Shown here one piece after another: positions 15,629 to 23,876 of a DNA stretch of 51,505 nucleotides. The notes below the pieces were generated by a model. The model was not told where the DNA came from. It made no database searches and saw nothing but the letters and a program-made list of their open reading frames with translations. Made by a program: the position numbers and the translations under genes. The DNA is from JANNRR01 sp031401675 (GTDB lineage Bacteria; Pseudomonadota; Alphaproteobacteria; Rhodobacterales; Rhodobacteraceae). Numbering within the stretch: position 1 is the stretch's first letter; each line of letters starts with the position of its first letter. Location: NCBI GenBank assembly GCA_031401675.1, contig JANNRR010000151.1:1-51505 (forward strand), read 5' to 3'.

Positions 15629-16843
15629 CTACGCGGGTTGCAGGGCTTGTCGACGCAAATCTTCGTTTTCGGCGGCGATCCTGTCCTCGGCCGGCGGGGT
15701 GTCGCGGGTCATTACCGGCAGGATCCGGCGCAACTGGTCGTGGTGGCAGCGCACGCCGTATTCGAGATCGGAGAGGTGGAAATTCTCGAAGGCCGAGGAT
15801 TTCATCGACTCGTTGGACCAGATCGACAGTTGCCGGTCCTCGGTCGAAGTGTCGCGGTCGATCCGGGTGGCGAGGTAGCGTGCCAAACGGGTTTCGCGGC
15901 TTTCGTTCGGGCGGCGGTACAGACGCCCGGTCAGGCGGGTGCGGGTCGGCGACACCGGCAGCTCCTGATAGAACTGCGCCGATTCCGGGGTGAAGGCGAT
16001 CACCGCGTTGGGGAACAGGCCGTAGTAGGTCCAGGTGCGGCAGAGGTGCGATGGCAACCAGTCCGGCACCGGCGACAGCTTGACATAGGCCCGGACCGAC
16101 CACAGCCGGCCGGGCTGGTCGCCAAACTCGGCCACCGAGCGCGACAGGCCGTTGCTGTAGGCGATATCGCGGTAGGTGCGGCCGTAAAGGTCCTGCAGGC
16201 CGGGATGGGCCATGGCGACGTGGTAGCCCTCGTTGTCGACATCGCGCACCGATTTCCAGTTGACCGGCAGGGTGGTTCCCCACGACGGGCCGGCGGCGGG
16301 CAGCAGTTCGGCGGCGCGGTAGTCGGTCAGGTCGGCATCATAGGGAGCAAGCAGGTCGCGCAAGGCGGGCTGCGGGCCGGGTTGGAAGCGCAGAAAGATG
16401 AAGCCGTGCCAGACCTCGAGCTCGATCGGTTTCAGACCGTAAGCGTCGCGGTCCATTGCGCCGAAGGTTTCGGGGCGGGCAGGGCCGCGCAGGGAGCCGT
16501 CGAGGTTGTAGACCCAGCCGTGGAACGGGCAGACCAGCGCGCCCTTGCAGTGGCCTTGCGCGCCGTCGGCCAGCCGGGCACCGCGGTGGCGGCAAAGGTT
16601 GTGGAATGCCCGCACCTGTCCATCGCGCCCGCGCATGACCAGCGCACGCTCGCCCAGCAGGTCAAAGGTCAGCCAGTCGCCGGGGGCGGGAATGTCGCCG
16701 ACATGGCCGGCGATTTGCCAGTGAGTCAGAAAGAGGTCGTGCTTTTCCAGTTCGAACATCGCCGGGGAATGGTAGGTCCAGCCGGGCAGGCCGCGCCGGT
16801 CCCAGGTATCGGGGACGGGTTGCAGGGTGGTGGGCATGTTCAT
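15629..16843 (-). CDS. Rieske non-heme iron oxygenase, large subunit (first of two)
   Basis: This 404-residue terminal oxygenase would hydroxylate or demethylate its substrate using O2. The Rieske [2Fe-2S] ligands are CRHRGARL and CPFHGWVYNLDG (Cys-X-His and Cys-X2-His). The mononuclear iron site is in RDVDNEGYHVAMAHPGL, with the usual Asp/Asn-Glu-X2-His-X4-His arrangement. The rest is the alpha-subunit catalytic fold. Its start overlaps the stop of the second Rieske gene (ATGA), so the two are translationally coupled. The relatives I recognise include aromatic-ring and betaine/choline-type oxygenases; in this amine-rich operon an N-demethylase or hydroxylase role is more likely (inference). 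No reductase component is encoded nearby. Confidence 0.88.
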   Translation of the reverse strand: MNMPTTLQPVPDTWDRRGLPGWTYHSPAMFELEKHDLFLTHWQIAGHVGDIPAPGDWLTFDLLGERALVMRGRDGQVRAFHNLCRHRGARLADGAQGHCKGALVCPFHGWVYNLDGSLRGPARPETFGAMDRDAYGLKPIELEVWHGFIFLRFQPGPQPALRDLLAPYDADLTDYRAAELLPAAGPSWGTTLPVNWKSVRDVDNEGYHVAMAHPGLQDLYGRTYRDIAYSNGLSRSVAEFGDQPGRLWSVRAYVKLSPVPDWLPSHLCRTWTYYGLFPNAVIAFTPESAQFYQELPVSPTRTRLTGRLYRRPNESRETRLARYLATRIDRDTSTEDRQLSIWSNESMKSSAFENFHLSDLEYGVRCHHDQLRRILPVMTRDTPPAEDRIAAENEDLRRQALQPA

Positions 16844-17976
16844 GATGCAGCCTCCAGTCTGGTTTTGACCCAGGTGTGGAACCGGGCGAGGTCAAACTCC
16901 TGCGGCATCAGGCGGCCGCTCTGGTATTTCGACGAGGTCAGGCCGCGCTGGTTCATTTCACAGGCCGCTGCGTCCTGCAGGAGAACTGTGGTGGCAAAAG
17001 CAGCGACTTCGGCAGTGTCAAAGCCCGGTTGGGCGAGGGTTTCAGCCGGGAACAGCCATTCGGCGCGCAGACGGGTGGTGGTCGGACTTGTCGGGGTCAG
17101 GCAGACCGAGCGGACATAGTCGACATGGGCCACAATGAACTGGCCGGGCAGCAGAGTGATGAAGGTGTGACCGGCAGTGCGTTCGGCTGCGGTCAGGCCG
17201 GGGAATTCGGGGCCGCAGGGCTGGCCGGTCGGGGTCCAGGTCACGGCACCGGCTTTCAGGACCGGGGCGGGCGTGGTGTCCGGCGTCCAGTCGCCGGCTT
17301 CACCCGCCGACATGATGCCCTGACGGTAAACCGGGACCATGTCGCACAGTTCGGGGTGGATGCCCGGGCAATGCAGGCATTCATTGTAATTTTCCCAGAA
17401 GACCTTCCAGTTGCAGGCCAGATCCTTTTCCAGAACATGCCCGGTGATCAGATCGGCCATCGGCCAGTTGTCGAGGCTGTGCAGACCGCCGTCGGGCGCA
17501 AGGTCGGGCGGCTGATCGGCGAGGCAGACATAGATGAAGCCGTTCCAGACGCGGGTGTGGGCGGCGAACAGCCCGTGGTCTTCGCGGCGGAAATCGCCCG
17601 ACGGGGTGCCGAAGGCGGTGCTGACCAGATGGCCCGACAGGTCATAGGCCCATTGGTGGTAGGGGCAGGTGATCAGTTTGGCGCGCAATGCGCGGTCGGC
17701 GGCGCAGAGTTCGGAGCCGCGATGGCGGCAGGTGTTGTGAAAGCAGCGGACGGTTTGGTCGGGTTCGCGGATCAGGAACAGACGTTCGCCGGCGACGGTG
17801 ACGGGGCGCATCAGCAGCGACGGCAGGTCGTTCAGGCGGCCGACACAGACCCATTCCCGGGCCCAGATCGCCCGTTGTTCATTGGCGAACCAGTCGGGCG
17901 ACAGATAGGCCTGCGCCGGCAGGGTCGGCGGGCAGTGGTCGAGCAGCGGGCTGTCAGGATGGCGGTGCAGGGTCAT
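16840..17976 (-). CDS. Rieske oxygenase, large subunit (second of two), GbcA/stachydrine-demethylase-like
   Basis: This 378-residue protein has Rieske ligands CRHRGSEL and CPYHQWAYDLSG. A catalytic iron segment WENYNECLHCPGIHPEL follows, with the NYNEC-H-C..HPEL pattern I associate with glycine betaine and proline betaine demethylating oxygenases. It is clearly diverged from its neighbour and is not a recent duplicate. It starts 8 bp after the GcvT-like gene and overlaps the next Rieske gene by four bases. Likely job: removal of an N-methyl group, with formaldehyde captured by folate chemistry. The physiological substrate is unknown, and no ferredoxin reductase is seen in the window. Confidence 0.87.
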   Translation of the reverse strand: MTLHRHPDSPLLDHCPPTLPAQAYLSPDWFANEQRAIWAREWVCVGRLNDLPSLLMRPVTVAGERLFLIREPDQTVRCFHNTCRHRGSELCAADRALRAKLITCPYHQWAYDLSGHLVSTAFGTPSGDFRREDHGLFAAHTRVWNGFIYVCLADQPPDLAPDGGLHSLDNWPMADLITGHVLEKDLACNWKVFWENYNECLHCPGIHPELCDMVPVYRQGIMSAGEAGDWTPDTTPAPVLKAGAVTWTPTGQPCGPEFPGLTAAERTAGHTFITLLPGQFIVAHVDYVRSVCLTPTSPTTTRLRAEWLFPAETLAQPGFDTAEVAAFATTVLLQDAAACEMNQRGLTSSKYQSGRLMPQEFDLARFHTWVKTRLEAAS

Positions 17977-17984
17977 GATATGCC

Positions 17985-19175
17985 TTAGAAATCGCCGGGA
18001 GGGGTGGCGCGGCGGCGGGGGGGCGAGAAGAACGGTCGGGCGGTCAGGTCGGCCTTGACCATCAGCTTGTGGTACTGCAGTTCGCGCAGGGCGTAGATCT
18101 CGACCCAGAGAGTACGGCTGGCGGCGTGTTTGCGCCTGACCTGGGCGATGGCGATGTTGCGTTTGGTGGTCGGCGACCAGGCGGCGGCGGTGATGTGTCC
18201 GACCTCGGTGCGCTTGTTTTCATAGATCAGCGCGCCTTCGGCGCTGACGTTGCCGGCGATATCCAGCGCCACCAGCGCCCATTCCGAGGATTTCTGGTCG
18301 CGTTCCCGTTGCAGGGCGCGCTTGCCGGTAAAGTGGCCCTTTTCCCAGTCGATCATCCAGTCCAGCCCAAGTTCGAACGGCGAGCGGGTGCGGTCTTCGC
18401 GCACCGCCTGATCGGCGGGGATGAAATCGGCATTGGCGATGATGAAGCCGGCCTCGATCCGGGCGAGGTTCAGGGCGTTGGAGCCGATCGGGCGCAGGCC
18501 GTGCAACTGGCCGGCGTCGGACAGTGCATCCCAGAGTGGCAGGGCGAGATCGGGGGTGGTCCACAACTCGTAGCCCAGATCGGCGGTGAAGCCGGTGCGG
18601 GAGACGGTCAGGCTGCCGCTGTGGAACGGCAGGGTGGTCAGGTGGAAGGGTTTGAGGCTGGCCATGTCGAACCCGGCATTACGCAAAATGCGGGCCGAGG
18701 TCGGGCCTTGCAGGGAAAGTGCTGCGATTTCTGTGGTTTCGTCGGAGATGTTCACGTCGAAGCCGAGGGCGGAATCCAGAAGCCACGGCAGGTGGCGTTC
18801 CTGGCAGCACAGGCGGTAGTCGGTTTCCGCCAGTCGGAACAGGGTGCCGTCGTCCAGCATCTTGCCGTCGTCATCGGTCCAGGCGGTGTAGTGGACGGTG
18901 CCCGTGGCGAGTTTCGCGGCATCGCGCAGGGTCAGGCGGTTCAGGTAAGCCGGGGCTTCGGGGCCGCTGATGCGGTATTTGAGCATCGGGCAGAGGTCAT
19001 AGAGGGATGCGGCATTGCGGATGGCGGTATACTCCATCGGCTCGTCGTCATAGGCGGTGGCGGTGGTATAGCCGGCCCAAGGCCCCCATTGGTTCAGCCT
19101 GTTGGCGGCAGAGGTGCGGGCATGAAACGGGGTGGTGCGCAGCGGAGTTTCGTAATGGCGGCGGGGGTCGGTCAT
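17985..19175 (-). CDS. GcvT-like aminomethyltransferase/demethylase (folate-binding)
   Basis: This 396-residue protein of the glycine-cleavage T-protein family contains the tetrahydrofolate-binding fold: SLYDLCPMLKYRISGPEA near residue 57, YTAWTDDDGKMLDDGTLFRL, ALSLQGPTSARIL, and RTGFTADLGYELW at about 200, then a C-terminal barrel-like domain (KRALQRERDQ onward). Stand-alone GcvT-like proteins beside demethylating oxygenases usually move a one-carbon unit to folate. It is not DmdA-like enough in its N-terminus to be called DMSP demethylase. The start overlaps the upstream FAD oxidoreductase stop (ATGA). The C-terminal tail RPFFSPPRRRATPPGDF is basic and proline-rich. Confidence 0.8.
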   Translation of the reverse strand: MTDPRRHYETPLRTTPFHARTSAANRLNQWGPWAGYTTATAYDDEPMEYTAIRNAASLYDLCPMLKYRISGPEAPAYLNRLTLRDAAKLATGTVHYTAWTDDDGKMLDDGTLFRLAETDYRLCCQERHLPWLLDSALGFDVNISDETTEIAALSLQGPTSARILRNAGFDMASLKPFHLTTLPFHSGSLTVSRTGFTADLGYELWTTPDLALPLWDALSDAGQLHGLRPIGSNALNLARIEAGFIIANADFIPADQAVREDRTRSPFELGLDWMIDWEKGHFTGKRALQRERDQKSSEWALVALDIAGNVSAEGALIYENKRTEVGHITAAAWSPTTKRNIAIAQVRRKHAASRTLWVEIYALRELQYHKLMVKADLTARPFFSPPRRRATPPGDF

Positions 19176-20731
19176 CTGGCGCCCTCCATGCTCAGGATCC
19201 GTTCGGCGGCGTTCCAGCCGGATGCGCCCGAGATGCCGCCGCCGGGATGGGTGCCGGCCGAGCAGAGCCAGAGGTTGTCGATCGGGGTCCGGTACTGGGC
19301 CGCGCCGATCACCGGGCGCAGGAACAGCATCTGTTCGACGCTGAGTTCGCCGTGGTGCCAGTTGCCCCCCGCCATGCCAAACCGCGCCGCGATATCCTGC
19401 GGCATCAAAAGCTCGGCGTGGGTTATCAGCGCGCCGATGCCGGGGGCGTGGGTTTCGAGTACCGCCAGCGTGTTTGCCAGCAGCTCGGCGCGGGCCGCTG
19501 GCAGCCCGGCTTTGGGATCGTGCGGTGCGAATTGCACGATGGCTGAAAGGGTATGGCAGCCCGCGGGGGCCTGGCCGGATTCATGAGCCGAGGGCAGGAT
19601 CGCCTCCAGCACCGGGCGGGCGGGCACTTCGGCGTACTTGACTGCGTTGAAAGCATCCTCGATCGCGCGGACTGATGGGGCGATGATCAGGCGGGATTTG
19701 AGGTCGGCACCGCGAAAGTCGGGGGTGCCGCGCAGGGCCAGGTGCAGTTTGGCGGCGGCCCCGCGCGAGCGGATGGCGCGGGCCTTGCGGACCATGCCGG
19801 TGTCGAGATGGCGGGGGCCGACGAGATCGAGCAGGGTGGTTTGCGGGTGGATGGCCGAGACGACGCGGGCGGCGGTGAGGATTTCGCCGGTGGCCAGTTC
19901 GACGCCGGTAGCGCGGTCGGCGTCGATGACGATGCGGCCGACCTTGGCGTTCAGCCGGATGGTGACGCCTGCGGCTTCGGCGGCCCGGGTGAAGGCGGTG
20001 GCGACGGTGCCCATGCCGCCTTTGGGGATGGCGAGGGCGGCGGGCTGGCCTGCGGCCTGGTTCGCCAACCGGTTCAGGAGCAGGATCAGCGAGTTGGGCG
20101 AGCGCGGTCCGAGCCAGGAGCCGAGGGTGGCATCAAACGCCAGCGCACCGCGCAGGCGGTCGTCGGTCAGGTCATCCTCGAGCACATCGGCGACGTTGAT
20201 CAGGATCATCCGCAGAAACTCGCGGAAATCGGCGCGGCCGATGGCGCGGAGCTTCAGTCCGAGTTTGGCGAGGGCGAACAGGTCATTGCCGGTGCCACTT
20301 GCCAGACGCGGCGGGGTCAGTGCCTTGAACGGGGCAAGAACGCTGGCAAAGGTCAGGAGTTTCTGGCGGAGCGCCGCCCATGCGGCGTCCTGAGTGGTGC
20401 CGGTAAGGAGCGCGCCAAACGGGCCGGTCAGCGTCAGATGATCGCCAGTGGCGGACAGGGCGGTCGTGGACAAATCTTTTGCCGCATAATCAAGGCCGTG
20501 GCGGGCGAGGTTCAACCCGGTCACCACCCGGTTGTCGAGGGCGTGCAGGATGTGGGCCAGCGGGCTGACACGGTGGCCGGGGGCGAATTCGTGCGTGCCG
20601 GCACCGCCGCCGGTGATGGGGGCTGCCTCCAGCACCAGCACGTTTGCGCCCTTTTGCGCGAGGCGGGCGGCGCAGGCGAGGCCATTGGTGCCGGCCCCGA
20701 TGACGATGGTGTCAAAGGACGGCATAGGCAT
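19172..20731 (-). CDS. CrtI/phytoene-desaturase-like FAD oxidoreductase (second of a tandem pair)
   Basis: This 519-residue flavoprotein has the N-terminal dinucleotide fold FDTIVIGAGTNGLACAARLA with VLVLEAAPITGGGAGT. The C-terminal flavin-contact motif CSAGTHPGGGISGASGWNAAERIL is typical of the CrtI-like oxidoreductases that are not carotenoid genes. It shares this architecture and about the same length with the preceding gene, and the pair may form a hetero-oligomer. The start could be 20731 or 20725 (MPMPSF); either overlaps the end of the upstream gene. Role in the operon is probably oxidation of an amine or alcohol intermediate. Substrate unknown. Confidence 0.82.
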   Translation of the reverse strand: MPMPSFDTIVIGAGTNGLACAARLAQKGANVLVLEAAPITGGGAGTHEFAPGHRVSPLAHILHALDNRVVTGLNLARHGLDYAAKDLSTTALSATGDHLTLTGPFGALLTGTTQDAAWAALRQKLLTFASVLAPFKALTPPRLASGTGNDLFALAKLGLKLRAIGRADFREFLRMILINVADVLEDDLTDDRLRGALAFDATLGSWLGPRSPNSLILLLNRLANQAAGQPAALAIPKGGMGTVATAFTRAAEAAGVTIRLNAKVGRIVIDADRATGVELATGEILTAARVVSAIHPQTTLLDLVGPRHLDTGMVRKARAIRSRGAAAKLHLALRGTPDFRGADLKSRLIIAPSVRAIEDAFNAVKYAEVPARPVLEAILPSAHESGQAPAGCHTLSAIVQFAPHDPKAGLPAARAELLANTLAVLETHAPGIGALITHAELLMPQDIAARFGMAGGNWHHGELSVEQMLFLRPVIGAAQYRTPIDNLWLCSAGTHPGGGISGASGWNAAERILSMEGAR

Positions 20732-22325
20732 CGCTCATGTCGGTCGGGGTTCTGGTGTCGCGCAGAATTTCCATCGCGGCGTTGCGGCCCGGTGCGCCCA
20801 TGACGCCGCCGCCGGGGTGGGTGGACGAGCCGCACATCCACAGGTCCTTGATCGGCGAGCGGTATTGCGCGGCACCGGGGACGGGGCGGTTGAACAGCAG
20901 CTGGTCGAACGTCAGCTCGCCCTGAAAGATGTTGCCTTCGGTCAGGCCGACCTCGGCCTCCAGTTCGCGGGGGGTGCGCACTTCCATGTGCAGGATCAGG
21001 TTCCTGAAGCCGGGGGCGTAGGTTTCGATCTGGTTAAGGCAGGTCTGCCCGAAGGCATCGCGGTCGGCATCGGTCCAGTCCTTTCCCGCGATCTTCGGCG
21101 GGGCGTATTGCACGAAACAGGACATGAAATGCTTGCCGGGCGGGGCCATGGTCGGGTCGATCATGGTCGGGATCATCACGTCCTGAAACGGATCGGCGCT
21201 GAAATGGCCGGATTTCCAGTCATCATAGGCGCGTTCCATCCGTTCGATGCTGTCGGTGAAATGCAGGTCACCCCGGTACATCGGCGCGCCTTCTGGCAGG
21301 GCGGTGATTTGCGGGGCGGCATCGAGCGCGATGTTCAGTTTGCCCGAGGAGCCGCGGATCTTGAACTTTTTCACCCGGTTGACGAAATCGGCGGGCAGGT
21401 CGCGTTCGTCCATGCAGGTCAGGAAGGTGCGTTTGACATCCATGTTGGAGATCACCCGTCGCGCGTGCAGGGTGTCGCCGTTTTCGAGAACCACGCCTAT
21501 GACGCGGCCGTTGGCGGTCAGGATGCGGTCGACACCGGACCCAAGCCGCACCTCGCCGCCCGCAGCTGCCAGTGAGGCCCCGAGGGCTTTGGTGATCGAG
21601 CCCATGCCGCCACGGGCAAAGCCCCAGGCCCCGACATTGCCGTCGACATCGCCCATGTAGTGATGCAGCAGCACATAGGCCGAGCCGGGCGACATCGGCC
21701 CCAAGGCGGTGCCGATGATGGCCGAGACGGCAAGGTAGGCCTTGATCACCGGGTTTTCGAAATACTCGTCGAGGAAATCGGCGATGCTCATGGTCCAGAA
21801 CCGGATCATGGCGTAAATCTGGGGTTCCGACATGCCAAACAGCTGTTTGCCGAGGTGGGCCAGTTCGCTCAAGTCACGCGGGCGGAAGCTGGACGGGTCG
21901 GGCGGCGTACGGAAGAGCAGCGGGCGGATGAACCGGCAATGGCGCAGGATGTCGCGGCTGTAGCGGTCGTAGGCTTCGGCATCGCGGGGCGAGTGGCGGG
22001 CAAATTCGCGGCGGTTGGCGTCGTGGTCGCGGAACATGGCGAGGTAGCCGCCGCCTTGAGTCATCACCGCGCCGCCTTCGTAGGGCAGCACCTGCAGCCC
22101 GTGTTTCGGCAATTCCAGATCGCGCATGATTTCCGGCCGGAACAGGCTGCTGACATAGGAGCAGTTGGAATAGGTGAAGCCCGGATAGAGGCTGCGCGAG
22201 ACGGCGGCGCCGCCGATCCAGTCGTTCTTCTCGACCACCAGCACCTTTTGCCCGGCGCGTGCCAGATAACAGGCCGTTACCAGCCCGTTGTGGCCACCGC
22301 CGATGATGATGGCGTCGTGACTCAT
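20712..22325 (-). CDS. CrtI/phytoene-desaturase-like FAD oxidoreductase (first of a tandem pair)
   Basis: This 537-residue flavoprotein starts at MSHDAIIIGGGHNGLVTACY. The open frame runs 34 codons further upstream but only through the aminotransferase gene, and the ATG at 22325 overlaps that gene's stop (ATGA). The dinucleotide-binding motif is IIIGGGHNGLVTACYLARAG with VLVVEKNDWIGGAAVS. The C-terminal flavin motif is MCGSSTHPGGGVMGAPGRNAAMEIL. It is related to, but well diverged from, the next gene, which it overlaps by about 20 bp. No carotenoid genes are nearby, so a pigment role is unlikely; an amine or alcohol dehydrogenation is more in keeping with the neighbours. Confidence 0.84.
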   Translation of the reverse strand: MSHDAIIIGGGHNGLVTACYLARAGQKVLVVEKNDWIGGAAVSRSLYPGFTYSNCSYVSSLFRPEIMRDLELPKHGLQVLPYEGGAVMTQGGGYLAMFRDHDANRREFARHSPRDAEAYDRYSRDILRHCRFIRPLLFRTPPDPSSFRPRDLSELAHLGKQLFGMSEPQIYAMIRFWTMSIADFLDEYFENPVIKAYLAVSAIIGTALGPMSPGSAYVLLHHYMGDVDGNVGAWGFARGGMGSITKALGASLAAAGGEVRLGSGVDRILTANGRVIGVVLENGDTLHARRVISNMDVKRTFLTCMDERDLPADFVNRVKKFKIRGSSGKLNIALDAAPQITALPEGAPMYRGDLHFTDSIERMERAYDDWKSGHFSADPFQDVMIPTMIDPTMAPPGKHFMSCFVQYAPPKIAGKDWTDADRDAFGQTCLNQIETYAPGFRNLILHMEVRTPRELEAEVGLTEGNIFQGELTFDQLLFNRPVPGAAQYRSPIKDLWMCGSSTHPGGGVMGAPGRNAAMEILRDTRTPTDMSDAYAVL

Positions 22326-23704
22326 TGCGCCGCATCCTCCAGCCCTTGCAGCGTCAGGTCCACGGCGGTTTCGACGGCGCGCAGGGTGTCGGTCAGGCAG
22401 GCGGGGTCCAGCCCGTGCGCCTCGCACATGAACCAGGGTTCGCGGCTGTCGGGTTCGACGATCACGCCAAGGTCGTGCAGGTGGTACGCCATCCGGTCGT
22501 AGAAGCTGTAATCCGAGGTCTTCCAGTCGCGGTAATTGTCTGGCGGGTTCGCGGCAAAGAACAGGCCGAACATCGAGGGATGGCCGGTGTAGGAATGCAC
22601 GATGTTGCGTTCGTTCAAAATCCGCGAAATCCCGGCTTTCAGGGTTTCGCCGTAGCGGGACAGGGTTTCCAGCGCCGGGGTTTCATCGAGGATGCGCAGA
22701 CATTCCTCGGCGGCGGCCAGACTGACCGAATGCGCGGTATAGGTGCCGCCATGCGAGGCACCGCCGTACCGGAAGGTGCGCATGATATCCTCCCGCCCGG
22801 CGACCAGCGCGATCGGGTAGCCGTTGGCCACAGCCTTGGCAAAGGTGGTGATGTCGGGGCGCACCCCCATGATGCCCTGAATGCCGCCCTTGCCGACACG
22901 AAAGCCGGTTTTCACCTCGTCGATGATCAAGAGCACACCGTACTGGTCGCAGAGGCGGCGGGCCAGCCGGACATATTCGACCTGCGCCATGATCCCGCAG
23001 CAGTTGCCCTGAATCGGCTCGATCAGCATGGCGGCCAATTGGTCGCCGTGGCGTCTGAACGTATCCTCGAGCCGCTGGAAGTGGTTCATCGGCACCAGAT
23101 GCGCGAGTTGTTTCACCGACTGGGGGATGCCCTTGCCGTAAGAGATCACTTCGGGGTCGGTGTTGGAGGTGTGGTCCCAATCCTCGAGGTTTGCCATCCA
23201 CATCGCGGCGTCGAACAGGCCGTGATAGCCTCCCTCGACCAGCAGATAGCTTTCGCGCCCGGTATAGGCGCGGGCCAGACGCAGGGCCGCCATCACGGCT
23301 TCGGTGCCGGAGTTGGAGAAGCGGACCAGTTCGGCGGCGGGGACCATCGATGCGATGCGGTCGGCCACGATCAGTTCGCGCTCGGTCGACAGGGCAAAGA
23401 CGCCGCCGACCTCGATGCCGCGCCGGGCGGCGGCATCGACACGGTCGTCGGCATAGCCGAGGATCGCCGGGCCGTAACCCAGGCGGTAATCGACATATTC
23501 GTTGCCGTCGATATCCCAGGTACGGCCGCCCTTGCCGTGGTGGACGTAGATGGTGCGGTCGTCGCCCCAGTAGCGGAAGGTCGAGGCGACGCCGAGCGGC
23601 AGGCGTTTGACGGCGCGCCGGAACTGGGCATTGGATTTGGTCAGGTCGCGGGGGGCTGGGACGGTCACGTGGGCAGCCGGGGCGGCAGGCAGGACAATGG
23701 GCAT
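22322..23704 (-). CDS. Class III (GSA-like) pyridoxal-phosphate aminotransferase
   Basis: Starting at the ATG at 23704 (MPIVLPAAPAA) the product has 460 residues; the frame is open 27 codons further upstream, but that part lies in the promoter region. The fold type I PLP enzyme shows RFSNSGTEAVMAALRLARA (phosphate site), LLIIDEVKTGFRVG (the aspartate that contacts the ring nitrogen) and TFAKAVANGYPIALVAG with the Schiff-base lysine. It is closest in look to glutamate-1-semialdehyde-like aminotransferases or aminomutases used in catabolism. It is the first gene of the long minus-strand operon, so it may set the entry or exit step of the pathway. It faces the BetI-like regulator across 172 bp. 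Confidence 0.87.
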   Translation of the reverse strand: MPIVLPAAPAAHVTVPAPRDLTKSNAQFRRAVKRLPLGVASTFRYWGDDRTIYVHHGKGGRTWDIDGNEYVDYRLGYGPAILGYADDRVDAAARRGIEVGGVFALSTERELIVADRIASMVPAAELVRFSNSGTEAVMAALRLARAYTGRESYLLVEGGYHGLFDAAMWMANLEDWDHTSNTDPEVISYGKGIPQSVKQLAHLVPMNHFQRLEDTFRRHGDQLAAMLIEPIQGNCCGIMAQVEYVRLARRLCDQYGVLLIIDEVKTGFRVGKGGIQGIMGVRPDITTFAKAVANGYPIALVAGREDIMRTFRYGGASHGGTYTAHSVSLAAAEECLRILDETPALETLSRYGETLKAGISRILNERNIVHSYTGHPSMFGLFFAANPPDNYRDWKTSDYSFYDRMAYHLHDLGVIVEPDSREPWFMCEAHGLDPACLTDTLRAVETAVDLTLQGLEDAAQ

Positions 23705-23876
23705 GTCGGGTTCCGTCGGACAGACCGGCCTGGTGCGGCCGAGGGGGCATGGGTCAGAGAGTAAATGTTTTGACTGGTCTGTCAATCAGAATGGCGTTTC
23801 AGCTTGCGCTGCCGGGTTTTTCGCCTATCTCTGGACGCTGAGCCGGGCAGGGAACCGGTTGGAAAGGCTCTGTGCG
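23705..23876. promoter_or_regulatory. Divergent promoter with palindromic operator candidate
   Basis: The gap between the aminotransferase and the TetR-type gene contains TTGACTGGTCTGTCAA at 23770-23785, an inverted repeat of TTGAC/GTCAA. The related octamer GACAGACC lies near 23718 in the opposite sense to GGTCTGTC at 23776-23783. Such short palindromes between a TetR-family gene and its divergent target are usual operator positions. Binding is inferred. Confidence 0.5.

Noticed and set aside
17985..19175. DMSP demethylase DmdA as identity of the GcvT-like gene, suggested by the DMSP-lyase-like cupin
   Set aside because: The N-terminal region lacks the DmdA-type stretch I remember and fits general aminomethyltransferase relatives beside Rieske oxygenases better.
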